Shown here: positions 1 through 5,915 of the stretch, piece by piece | How the letters are laid out: each line of letters starts with the position of its first letter | Position numbering within the stretch: the stretch's first letter is position 1 | NCBI GenBank assembly: GCA_023381235.1 | Contig: JAMCTV010000012.1 | Coordinates: forward strand, 1 to 7,136 | From: Gammaproteobacteria bacterium | GTDB taxonomy: Bacteria > Pseudomonadota > Gammaproteobacteria > SURF-13 | Direction: 5' to 3' | Length of the DNA: 7,136 nucleotides | The notes under the pieces: model-generated | Told to the model about the DNA's origin: nothing | The model's database searches: none | What the model saw: only the letters and a program-made list of their open reading frames with translations | Position numbers and translations under genes: made by a program

Positions 1-2
1 TC

Positions 3-449
3 GCGCTGATTCTGGGCGCCTTGTTCGGCGGGGCGCTGCTGCCGAAACTTGGGCTCTACCGCGCCTTGATGGTGTTCGGTGTACTGCAGGCCGTTTCCAA
101 CCTGAGCTTCATGGCGCTGGCGTGGGCAGGCAAGAGTTACGCGCTGCTCGTCACTGCTGTGATATTTGAGCAGGTGAGCGGCGGCATGGGTACGGCGGCG
201 TTCGTGGCGCTGCTCATGGCGCTGTGCGACCACCGTTATACGGCCACGCAGTTCGCGTTGTTTTCCGCGCTGGCCGCGTTCGGCAGGCAATACCTGGGCC
301 CGCCCGCGGGACTGCTCGCCGACGAGTTGGGCTGGGTGATTTTCTTCTTCATCACCGCACTCGCCGCGCTGCCGGGATTGTGGCTGCTGCGCGTGATGAA
401 GAACGACATAGCTCAACTCGACCAAGACAAAAACAACGCCGCGCCATAA
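3..449 (+). CDS. ampG: AmpG-type muropeptide MFS permease (C-terminal part)
   Basis: This is the last 148 residues of an inner-membrane major facilitator permease that imports GlcNAc-anhydro-MurNAc peptides from the periplasm for cell-wall recycling. The frame is open to the left edge, so the start lies outside the window; the Met at position 21 is internal. Recognition rests on family-typical stretches: FGVLQAVSNLSFMALAW, then FEQVSGGMGTAAFVALLMAL, then ATQFALFSALAAFGR with YLGPPAGLLAD. These match the order and spacing I recall for the last transmembrane helices of E. coli AmpG. Several hydrophobic segments are visible, and the protein ends in a short charged cytoplasmic tail (KNDIAQLDQDKNNAAP). 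It stops at TAA 447-449, and the next gene on this strand has its own promoter, so the two are probably separate transcription units. Beta-lactamase induction, known for AmpG in some bacteria, cannot be inferred here. Confidence 0.9.
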   Translation, partial: ALILGALFGGALLPKLGLYRALMVFGVLQAVSNLSFMALAWAGKSYALLVTAVIFEQVSGGMGTAAFVALLMALCDHRYTATQFALFSALAAFGRQYLGPPAGLLADELGWVIFFFITALAALPGLWLLRVMKNDIAQLDQDKNNAAP

Positions 450-470
450 GCAGCATCTGCTGATTTTCTT
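449..470 (+). terminator. Possible weak intrinsic terminator after ampG
   Basis: A 5-bp inverted repeat, AGCAG (449-453) and CTGCT (457-461), is separated by three bases and followed by GATTTTCTT (462-470). It overlaps the last base of the ampG stop codon. The stem is short and the T tract is interrupted, so termination would be inefficient at best. Confidence 0.25.
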
Positions 471-506
471 ACCCCGTATTACGCCGGCATTAACTTCCTT
501 GATGGG

Positions 507-520
507 TTGATCTGCATCAA
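507..520 (+). promoter_or_regulatory. Perfect FNR/Anr/Dnr-family operator
   Basis: TTGATCTGCATCAA matches the FNR consensus TTGAT-N4-ATCAA at all ten defined positions. FNR (Anr in pseudomonads) is an iron-sulfur regulator active without oxygen; Dnr/Nnr-type relatives bind nearly the same box in response to NO. The centre (513.5) lies 41.5 bp before the inferred transcription start at 555, the standard class II activator position. A further TTGAT lies at 500-504 but has no matching half-site. The sequence cannot tell which FNR-family regulator binds. Confidence 0.85.
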
Positions 521-542
521 GGCCTGATGTGATTCACCCTCC

Positions 543-555
543 TAGCATGAAACTG
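543..555 (+). promoter_or_regulatory. FNR-dependent promoter: -10 element and inferred start
   Basis: TAGCAT (543-548) matches four of six bases of TATAAT and starts 22 bp after the end of the FNR box, the spacing seen at class II FNR promoters. With +1 at 555, the hexamer occupies -12 to -7 exactly. No good -35 hexamer is present apart from the operator, as expected for an activator-dependent promoter. The start site is inferred from geometry. Confidence 0.65.
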
Positions 556-564
556 ATTTTGGCA

Positions 565-584
565 CGGCGCTTGTTATCGCGCCG
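565..584 (+). other. GC-rich hairpin in the 5' UTR of the cytochrome-porin mRNA
   Basis: CGGCGC (565-570) and GCGCCG (579-584) are perfectly complementary around an eight-base loop (571-578). The hairpin lies 10 bases after the inferred transcription start and 28 bases before the ribosome binding site. It has no T tract, so it is unlikely to terminate transcription; protection of the mRNA 5' end is a plausible role, but this is inference. Confidence 0.45.
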
Positions 585-612
585 CAGCCGGAATAAATCA
601 TTTTCACCAACC

Positions 613-620
613 AAAGGAGG
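613..620 (+). promoter_or_regulatory. Strong ribosome binding site of the cytochrome-porin gene
   Basis: AAAGGAGG lies eight bases before the ATG at 629. It is a near-ideal Shine-Dalgarno sequence, the clearest in the window, and it fixes the start codon. Confidence 0.85.
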
Positions 621-628
621 AACACATC

Positions 629-1930
629 ATGTTGCGGTCATTCATTCATCTCGTGCAAAGCTGGCGCGCGTTAGGCGTCATGGCGCTGCTGTTTCAAATC
701 AGTCTTTTTGCACCCTCGGCGCACGCCATTCCGGTGTTCGCGCGGCAATACAATTTGACCTGTATCACCTGCCATGCGGCTTTCCCCAGGCTGAACAGCT
801 TCGGCAAACAATTCATCAGCGATAACTACCGTCTGCCCGGCTGGAAGGACACCACGGCGGATATCGGTGATGACATGCTGGCGCTGCCGAAGTTTCCGCC
901 GCTTGCGCTGCGCGCGCAGGCCTACGTGACGGAGCGGCAGGGCAAGGAGACAAACCCGGTGACCGGAGCGGGCAATAGCGCGAACTTCGATTTCCAGTCG
1001 CCGTATCTCATCAAGCTGCTCTCCAGCGCTCCGCTGTCGGATCATATCACCTATTATTTCTACGGCATCTTCGCCGAGAAGGGCGATAATGGCACGGCGC
1101 TGATCGAGGACGCATGGTTCAGGCACGACGATCTGGGCGGAAGCGGCATCGGCGCGATGCTCGGCCAGTTTCAGCTTTCCGACCTGATGTTCCCGCGTGA
1201 GACGCGCTTGACCGTGCAGGATTTCATGGCCTACCGCATGGCGGGTATTACCTATGACCGCGGCATTGTGTTTGACCGCGACGTGGGCCCGCTGTCGCTT
1301 TCGCTCGGCGCGGTGAACGGCAGCGGCATAAGCCAGAATTTCAGCGTCAACAGCCCCGGCTACTCGCGCCCGGACAAGTTGTTTGACAACGACCTCCAGA
1401 AAACCGTGTTCGGGCGCCTGGGTACGGAGTTCGGCCCGGTCAGCGCGGGACTGTTCGGTCTGGCGGGCAAGCAGAAAAGCATCGCGACGGGCAGCGCGGG
1501 CACGGTCACCGGCACGCGCAGCACCAACAAGTACACCTTGGGACTGGATGCCTCAGGGGATAACGGCAAACTGTATTGGTTCGGCCAGGTGCTGTGGAAC
1601 AAGTGGGACAAGTTCCTGGATCTGAACCCGGACAAGTCCTACAACTGGTACGGCGGTTTCGCGGGTGCGGATTACGTTTACAATGACCGCTGGACCTTCT
1701 CGCTGCTCTACAACTACAACAACGCCAATGACTTCAAAAACACCAGCACGGTGTTCGAGGGCATAGACATGAACACCATCACGGCGACCGCGTCGTATTA
1801 TTTCATGCGCAACGTGAAGGGCATCATGGAGGCGACCGTGGATTTTCAGAAGAAGGATAACGACGCCGACTTTGTCGGGCATGAGAGCAAGGAAGGCTAT
1901 CTTTTGATCGGCATTGATGCGGCGTTCTAG
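629..1930 (+). CDS. Cyc2-like fused monohaem cytochrome c / outer-membrane porin
   Basis: This 433-residue protein probably carries electrons across the outer membrane. Residues 1-33 form a Sec signal peptide (hydrophobic core MALLFQISLFAP, cleavage after AHA). The mature N-terminus reads IPVFARQYNLTCITCH, with the single haem motif CITCH at 45-49, followed by AAFPRLNSFGKQF. That pattern (FARQ, CXXCH, FP-L--FG--F) is shared with Cyc2, the fused cytochrome-porin of iron oxidisers, and with a wider set of uncharacterised relatives. From about residue 85 to the end the protein has alternating polar and hydrophobic strands rich in Tyr, Trp, Gly and Asn with short turns. It ends in the strand GYLLIGIDAAF, whose final Phe is typical of BAM-inserted barrels. 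A perfect FNR box, strong ribosome binding site and dedicated terminator make it a one-gene unit. Assignment to true Cyc2 is uncertain because sequence outside the haem region cannot be compared here. The substrate may be Fe(II) or something else. Confidence 0.8.
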   Translation: MLRSFIHLVQSWRALGVMALLFQISLFAPSAHAIPVFARQYNLTCITCHAAFPRLNSFGKQFISDNYRLPGWKDTTADIGDDMLALPKFPPLALRAQAYVTERQGKETNPVTGAGNSANFDFQSPYLIKLLSSAPLSDHITYYFYGIFAEKGDNGTALIEDAWFRHDDLGGSGIGAMLGQFQLSDLMFPRETRLTVQDFMAYRMAGITYDRGIVFDRDVGPLSLSLGAVNGSGISQNFSVNSPGYSRPDKLFDNDLQKTVFGRLGTEFGPVSAGLFGLAGKQKSIATGSAGTVTGTRSTNKYTLGLDASGDNGKLYWFGQVLWNKWDKFLDLNPDKSYNWYGGFAGADYVYNDRWTFSLLYNYNNANDFKNTSTVFEGIDMNTITATASYYFMRNVKGIMEATVDFQKKDNDADFVGHESKEGYLLIGIDAAF

Positions 1931-1940
1931 CCCGTGTGAG

Positions 1941-1969
1941 CCCGGCGGCTGTACAGCCGCCGGGTTTTT
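1941..1969 (+). terminator. Perfect-palindrome intrinsic terminator of the cytochrome-porin gene
   Basis: A 10-bp arm, CCCGGCGGCT (1941-1950), pairs without mismatch with 1955-1964 around the loop GTAC and is followed by TTTTT (1965-1969). It begins 10 bases after the TAG of the cytochrome-porin gene and is a textbook rho-independent terminator for the + strand. On the - strand the hairpin follows the metW stop at 1978, but the sequence after it (CTCACACGGG) is not T-rich. For metW it may stabilise the 3' end rather than terminate. Confidence 0.93.
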
Positions 1970-1977
1970 CTGCTTGG

Positions 1978-2604
1978 TTAATCAGAAACTTCTTGACTCT
2001 TGCGTCCGTTACGAAAGCGATACAGCGCAATCTCGCTCAGCAGATTTGGCAACAGCTTCATCCCCAGGCTGGTGCGGTGCGCTTGATCCACCACGGTACG
2101 TTGCAGGATCACGATGCCTTTTTTCGCGCACAGGTTTTCGAAGTCCTTGAGCGTGCACAGGTGGATGTTGGGCGTGTTGTACCAGTCATTGGGCAGGTTG
2201 CGTGACACCGGCATGTGCCCGCCGAGCGCGATTTGCAGGCGGTTGCGCCAGTGACCGAAATTGGGGAAGCTCACGATGCCCTCGCTTCCCACGTGCAGCA
2301 TTTCGTCCAGTAAGCGCTCCGGGTAGCGCACCGCCTGCAAGGTGAGTGACAGAATCACGTAATCAAACGAATCGGCGTCAAAAAAATCCGCCAAACCGGC
2401 GTCGAGGTCGCTCTGAATCACGTTTACCCTGGCCTCGACGCACTTGAGGATTTTATCCTGATCCAGTTCCAGGCCGTAGCCGGTGACCTCGCGCGTGGCA
2501 TTGAGGTACGACAACAGCGCGCCGTCGCCGCAGCCGAGATCGAGCACGCGGCTTTGGGGCGCGATCCACTCGCTGATGATCTCAAGATCGGGACGCAGGG
2601 CCAT
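1978..2604 (-). CDS. metW: MetW, methionine biosynthesis methyltransferase-fold protein
   Basis: A 208-residue soluble protein with a class I SAM-methyltransferase fold. Motif I, VLDLGCGDG, is at residues 20-28, an acidic residue ending strand 2 is in YGLELD (43-48), and motif IV-like FDYVILSLTLQAV starts at residue 80. The stretches SFPNFGHWRNR and WYNTPNIHLCTLKDF are characteristic of MetW. MetW is known genetically to be needed with MetX for the homoserine-to-methionine route in pseudomonads; its catalytic role, if any, is not settled. The start ATG shares one base with the metX stop (TAATG at 2604), implying translational coupling. AGAGG (2615-2619) lies ten bases upstream, inside the metX coding end. 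The stop is TAA at 1978-1980, and transcription converges on the cytochrome-porin gene. Confidence 0.95.
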   Translation of the reverse strand: MALRPDLEIISEWIAPQSRVLDLGCGDGALLSYLNATREVTGYGLELDQDKILKCVEARVNVIQSDLDAGLADFFDADSFDYVILSLTLQAVRYPERLLDEMLHVGSEGIVSFPNFGHWRNRLQIALGGHMPVSRNLPNDWYNTPNIHLCTLKDFENLCAKKGIVILQRTVVDQAHRTSLGMKLLPNLLSEIALYRFRNGRKSQEVSD

Positions 2605-3752
2605 TACACGCCCGCCTCTGCGGCCACGCGCTCCATATAGGCGCGCAGCAGCGCCTGGTAGCGCGGATTGGGTATGAGAAAGGCGTCATGCCCTTCGTGC
2701 GAGGTGATCTCGGCGTAGCTCACGTCGTGATCGTTATCCAGCAGCGCGCGCGCAATCTCGCGCGAGCGCACCGGCGGGAAGCGCCAGTCGCTGGTGAAGG
2801 CCAGCACCAGAAATCCCGCCTGGGCGTTTTTCAGGGCCGCCGCCAGATCATGATCGAAATCCGCGGCGGGATCAAAATAATCCAGCGCCTTGGTCATGAG
2901 CAGGTAGGTGTTGGCGTCAAAGCGCTCGACAAACGATTGGCCCTGATAGCGCAGATAGCTCTCGACCTGGAATTCCACGTCGAAACCGAAACCGAGCTTG
3001 CCTTCGCGCAACTCGCGCCCGAACTTGGCGCGCATCGCGTCATCGGAAAGATAGGTGATGTGGCCGAGCATGCGCGCCAGCATCAGCCCACGGCGCGGCG
3101 TCACGTTGTGTTCATAATAATGGCCGGCGTGAAAATCGGGGTCGGACATGATGGCCTGGCGCGCCACCTCATTGAACGCGATATTCTGCGCGGAAAGCTT
3201 GGGCGCGGCGGCGATCACCAGCGCGTGGCGCAGTCCGTCCGGATAATCCATCGCCCACTGCAAGCTCTGCATCCCGCCCAGGCTCCCGCCTATCACAGCC
3301 GCCCACTGCTTTACGCCCAGCGCATCGCCCAGGCGCTTCTGGCTCCGCACCCAGTCGCGCACCGTGATGATGGGAAAATCCGGACCATACGGCTTGCCGG
3401 TGGCGGGGTTCACGCTCACCGGACCGGTGGAGCCCCTGCAGCCGCCGAGATTATTCAGCGACACCACAAAGAAGCGCCGCGTATCAAACGGCTTGCCGGG
3501 GCCGATGCAGGAGTCCCACCAGCCGGGTTTTTTATCCTGCGGCGAATGATAGCCCGCGGCATGATGATCGCCGGACAGCGCGTGACAAATCAGTATCGCA
3601 TTGGAGTGATCTTGATTCAGCTCGCCGTAGGTTTCGTAGACCAGTTCGTAACTATCCAGCGTGCGCCCGCAGTCGAGCGCCAGCGGCGCGCTGAAACGCA
3701 ACGTCTGCGGCGTAACGATGCCGACGGAGTCAGCGGGAATAGTTACGGGCAT
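2604..3752 (-). CDS. metX: MetX homoserine O-acyltransferase (probably succinyl type)
   Basis: An alpha/beta-hydrolase enzyme of 382 residues that acylates the homoserine hydroxyl with acetyl- or succinyl-CoA, the committed step of methionine synthesis. The nucleophile elbow GGSLGG puts Ser157 as catalytic serine; Asp322 (in TSDWRFPP) and His355 (in SHEGHDAFL) complete the triad. The order and spacing agree with H. influenzae MetX. Other family signatures are CHALSGDHH (56-64), GWWD (77-80) and NNLGGCRGSTGP (100-111). Length is normal. An in-frame TGA only three codons before the ATG fixes the start; the nearest purine-rich sequence (GAAGG) is rather far away, so initiation may be weak. The Trp next to the catalytic Asp resembles proteobacterial MetX proteins shown to use succinyl-CoA, so a succinyltransferase (MetXS) is my preferred but unproven reading. 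It is co-transcribed with metW. Confidence 0.95.
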   Translation of the reverse strand: MPVTIPADSVGIVTPQTLRFSAPLALDCGRTLDSYELVYETYGELNQDHSNAILICHALSGDHHAAGYHSPQDKKPGWWDSCIGPGKPFDTRRFFVVSLNNLGGCRGSTGPVSVNPATGKPYGPDFPIITVRDWVRSQKRLGDALGVKQWAAVIGGSLGGMQSLQWAMDYPDGLRHALVIAAAPKLSAQNIAFNEVARQAIMSDPDFHAGHYYEHNVTPRRGLMLARMLGHITYLSDDAMRAKFGRELREGKLGFGFDVEFQVESYLRYQGQSFVERFDANTYLLMTKALDYFDPAADFDHDLAAALKNAQAGFLVLAFTSDWRFPPVRSREIARALLDNDHDVSYAEITSHEGHDAFLIPNPRYQALLRAYMERVAAEAGV

Positions 3753-3836
3753 CGTAGTTCAGCGCACCTTCAAACGGCAGGACAACCTGATAAACACAGA
3801 CAAACAGCGCAAGCTGGCATCGGGGAACAACCATAG

Positions 3837-3941
3837 TCAAGACTCGAATTCTGAACGGGGAATGCCGCTCTGCCGGATAATGGATAAAATCGTCCCTATC
3901 TTTAACTCAGCATGATTGGGTATGGGAACCGTAACAGTGCC
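3837..3941 (-). pseudogene. hicA: Remnant of HicA toxin (C-terminal 34 residues only)
   Basis: In the frame offset from hicB, the - strand from 3941 reads GTVTVPIPNHAELKIGT, then a helix containing SIIRQSGIPRSEFES, then TGA (3837-3839). This is the end of a HicA mRNA interferase: the last strand of the double-stranded-RNA-binding-like fold and the final helix. The first half, with the Gly-Ser-His motif holding the catalytic His, is absent. In this frame a TAA (3942-3944) lies directly before the first recognisable codon, and no start codon or ribosome binding site serves it. It overlaps the last 35 bases of the hicB reading frame. The simplest reading is a deletion that removed the end of hicB and the start of hicA. 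No functional toxin can be made. The feature is a short decayed fragment, too small for ordinary gene finders. Confidence 0.85.
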
Positions 3942-4107
3942 TTATCTCATCGGGGTCCGCGCATTCCAGAAACAACTCTACCGCCTCTTTTAAATTAGCG
4001 GTAGCCTCTTCTACTGTCGCACCTTGACTTGCGACATCGAGCTCCGGACAGAGCGCCACATACATCTCACCCTCCCGCTCCAGAATCGCAGTATAGCTTT
4101 GACTCAT
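3907..4107 (-). CDS. hicB: HicB-family antitoxin, C-terminally altered orphan
   Basis: A 66-residue HicB (UPF0150) protein. It carries the partial RNase-H-like fold signature: YTAILEREGEMYVALCPELD, then ASQGATVEEATANLKEAVELFLE. In intact modules it binds and silences the HicA mRNA interferase. The start ATG has a good ribosome binding site (GAGGAG at 4115-4120). Family-like sequence stops at ADPDEIR; the last ten residues, HCYGSHTQSC, do not look like HicB and come from reading the hicA remnant in the wrong frame. The short C-terminal segment that normally follows the fold is therefore lost. No ribbon-helix-helix or helix-turn-helix domain is visible. Gene order, hicB before hicA, agrees with modules having this short HicB type. 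It lies 58 bp after ettA on the same strand and may be read from that transcript. The core fold looks intact, so it could still bind HicA proteins encoded elsewhere, but this is speculative. Confidence 0.85.
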   Translation of the reverse strand: MSQSYTAILEREGEMYVALCPELDVASQGATVEEATANLKEAVELFLECADPDEIRHCYGSHTQSC

Positions 4108-4165
4108 GAGTTAGCTCCTCTTACAGTACTTTTCATGTGTGAATAATACCGCATTCCAAACCGCT

Positions 4166-5836
4166 TTACCCCGCAAGCTTCCTGTATTTCAGCCGGTGCG
4201 GCTGGTCGGCTTCGACGCCGAGGCGGCGGTGGCGGTCGGCTTCGTAGTCGGTGTAGTTGCCTTCGAACCAGGTGACAACGCCCTCGCCCTCGAAGGCGAG
4301 CATGTGAGTGGCGATGCGGTCCAGGAACCAGCGGTCGTGCGAGATCACCACCACGCAACCGGCGAAGTCGAGCAGCGCCTCTTCCAGCGCGCGCAGGGTC
4401 TCCACGTCTAAATCGTTCGTGGGTTCGTCGAGCAGCAGCACGTTGCCGCCGCTCTTGAGCAGTTTGGCGAGATGCAGGCGGTTGCGCTCGCCGCCGGATA
4501 AATCCTTCACCAGCTTTTGCTGATCGGTGCCCCTGAAGTTAAAACGCCCCACGTAAGCGCGTGAAGGCATTTCAAATTTGCCCACGGTAATCATGTCGAG
4601 ACCGCCGGATAGCTCTTGCCACACGGTTTTGCTGCCATCCAGCGTGTCGCGCGACTGATCCACGTAGGCGAGTTGCACCGTCTCGCCCACGCGTAGCGTA
4701 CCGGCATCCGGCTTTTCCTGCCCGACCAGCATACGGAACAAGGTGGTCTTGCCCGCGCCGTTGGGGCCGATCACGCCCACGATGCCCCCGCGCGGCAGAT
4801 TGAAACTCAAGCCATCAATCAATACGCGCTCGCCGAATGATTTGCGTAGCCCATCGGCTTCGATCACCAGATCGCCCAGGCGCGGGCCGGGGGGAATATA
4901 CAGGTCTTTGGTCTCGTTGCGTTTCTGCACTTCCTGCCCGGCGAGTTCATCGAACGCCGCGAGGCGCGCCTTGCTCTTAGCATGGCGTCCCTTGGGATTG
5001 CTGCGCACCCATTCCAGTTCGGCCTTCATGGCGCGCTGACGCGCAGTCTCCTGCTTTTCCTCGACCTCCAGCCGCTTTTCTTTTTGCTCCAGCCACGAAG
5101 AATAGTTGCCCTGCCAGGGGATACCGTGCCCGCGGTCCAGCTCCAGTATCCAGCCCGCCACGTTGTCGAGAAAATAACGGTCGTGGGTCACCGCGATGAC
5201 GGTGCCGGGATACTCGTGCAGAAAACGCTCCAGCCAGGCGACCGATTCGGCGTCGAGGTGGTTGGTTGGCTCATCGAGCAGTAGCATGTCGGGCTTGGAC
5301 AGCAACAGCTTGCACAGCGCCACGCGCCGCCTCTCGCCGCCGGAAATCTTGCTGACATCCGCCTCCCACGGCGGCAGGCGCAAGGCGTCGGCGGCGACCT
5401 CCAGGGTGCGATCCAGCTCCCACGCGCCCGCGGCATCAATTTTTTCCTGCAACGTGGCCTGCTCTTCGAGCAGCTTGTTCATCTCGTCGTCGTCCATCGG
5501 CTCGGCGAAACGCATGCTCACCTCGTCAAAGCGCTGGAGCAGCGCCTTGGTCTCGGCCACCGCCTCTTCCACGTTGCCGCGCACGTCTTTCCTGGGGTCA
5601 AGCTGCGGCTCCTGGGCGAGAAAGCCGATGCGGATGCCGGGCTGCGGACGCGCCTCGCCGATGTAATCCTTGTCCACGCCCGCCATGATGCGCAGCAGCG
5701 TGGATTTGCCGGAGCCGTTCAGACCCAGCACACCTATCTTGGCGCCTGGAAAAAACGAGAGGGAAATGTCTTTGAGGATTTCGCGCTTCGGCGGCACCAC
5801 CTTGCCGACGCGATTCATGGTGTAGATGTATTGCAT
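4166..5836 (-). CDS. ettA: EttA, energy-dependent translational throttle ABC-F ATPase
   Basis: A 556-residue cytoplasmic protein with two ABC ATPase domains and no membrane segments. EttA binds the ribosomal E site and gates the first peptide bond according to ATP/ADP level. Domain 1 has Walker A GLNGSGKS (38-45), signature SGGE (165-168), Walker B LLLDEPTNHLD with catalytic Glu189, and switch His218. Domain 2 has GPNGAGKT, LSGGERNR, LLLDEPTNDLD with Glu471, and His500. Glu189 and Glu471 are one residue off E. coli Glu188 and Glu470, and length is nearly identical (555 in E. coli). The linker between domains is charged and Lys/Arg-rich, as expected for the tRNA-contacting region. I chose the ATG at 5834-5836 because MQYIYTMNRVGKVVPPKR aligns with the known N-terminus. 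A TTG at 5857 would add seven unmatched residues. Neither start has a clear Shine-Dalgarno sequence. Confidence 0.95.
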   Translation of the reverse strand: MQYIYTMNRVGKVVPPKREILKDISLSFFPGAKIGVLGLNGSGKSTLLRIMAGVDKDYIGEARPQPGIRIGFLAQEPQLDPRKDVRGNVEEAVAETKALLQRFDEVSMRFAEPMDDDEMNKLLEEQATLQEKIDAAGAWELDRTLEVAADALRLPPWEADVSKISGGERRRVALCKLLLSKPDMLLLDEPTNHLDAESVAWLERFLHEYPGTVIAVTHDRYFLDNVAGWILELDRGHGIPWQGNYSSWLEQKEKRLEVEEKQETARQRAMKAELEWVRSNPKGRHAKSKARLAAFDELAGQEVQKRNETKDLYIPPGPRLGDLVIEADGLRKSFGERVLIDGLSFNLPRGGIVGVIGPNGAGKTTLFRMLVGQEKPDAGTLRVGETVQLAYVDQSRDTLDGSKTVWQELSGGLDMITVGKFEMPSRAYVGRFNFRGTDQQKLVKDLSGGERNRLHLAKLLKSGGNVLLLDEPTNDLDVETLRALEEALLDFAGCVVVISHDRWFLDRIATHMLAFEGEGVVTWFEGNYTDYEADRHRRLGVEADQPHRLKYRKLAG

Positions 5837-5860
5837 AAAGGCAGTTACAAGATACAAGTG

Positions 5861-5903
5861 AAAAGAGAAAAGGGATCAGGCGATATGATACTGGATATTC
5901 GCC
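5861..5903 (-). terminator. Possible intrinsic terminator after the GNAT gene
   Basis: On the - strand GGCGAATAT (5903-5895) can pair with ATATCGCC (5886-5879) with one bulged base around an eight-base loop. A pyrimidine-rich, T-rich stretch (CCCTTTTCTCTTTT, down to 5861) follows after a few bases. The bulge and the delayed, interrupted T tract make it weak. It lies 13 bases beyond the GNAT stop and before ettA, so it could partly separate the two genes. I found no convincing ettA promoter in the same gap. Confidence 0.35.
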
Positions 5904-5915
5904 CGCGATTGCTTG

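Noticed and set aside
450..506. NarL-type heptamers (TACCCCG near 472) upstream of the FNR box
   Set aside because: There is a single degenerate heptamer with no properly spaced partner; this is below what can be supported.
671..1126. A 151-codon open frame on the - strand inside the cytochrome-porin gene
   Set aside because: It is antisense to a well-supported gene and has an Arg-rich composition typical of shadow frames and no family signature.
2688..3836. A 382-codon open frame on the + strand opposite metX
   Set aside because: It mirrors metX in the complementary frame, is rich in Arg, His, Gln and Ala with no recognisable domain, and metX itself has a full catalytic triad. It is a GC-driven shadow.
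3753..3836. A SAM-responsive riboswitch or clear promoter ahead of metX
   Set aside because: The 84-base gap shows no stable paired structure I can support. TTGACT at 3835-3840 (- strand) has no -10 hexamer at a fitting distance, so nothing is called.
4108..4165. A hicB operator/promoter in the ettA-hicB gap
   Set aside because: TATTAT is present on the - strand, but there is no -35 partner at 16-18 bp and no clear inverted repeat apart from chance-level matches.
5837..5857. TTG start giving ettA seven extra residues
   Set aside because: The extra residues do not match the known EttA N-terminus, the ATG at 5836 gives nearly the E. coli length, and the TTG has no ribosome binding site.
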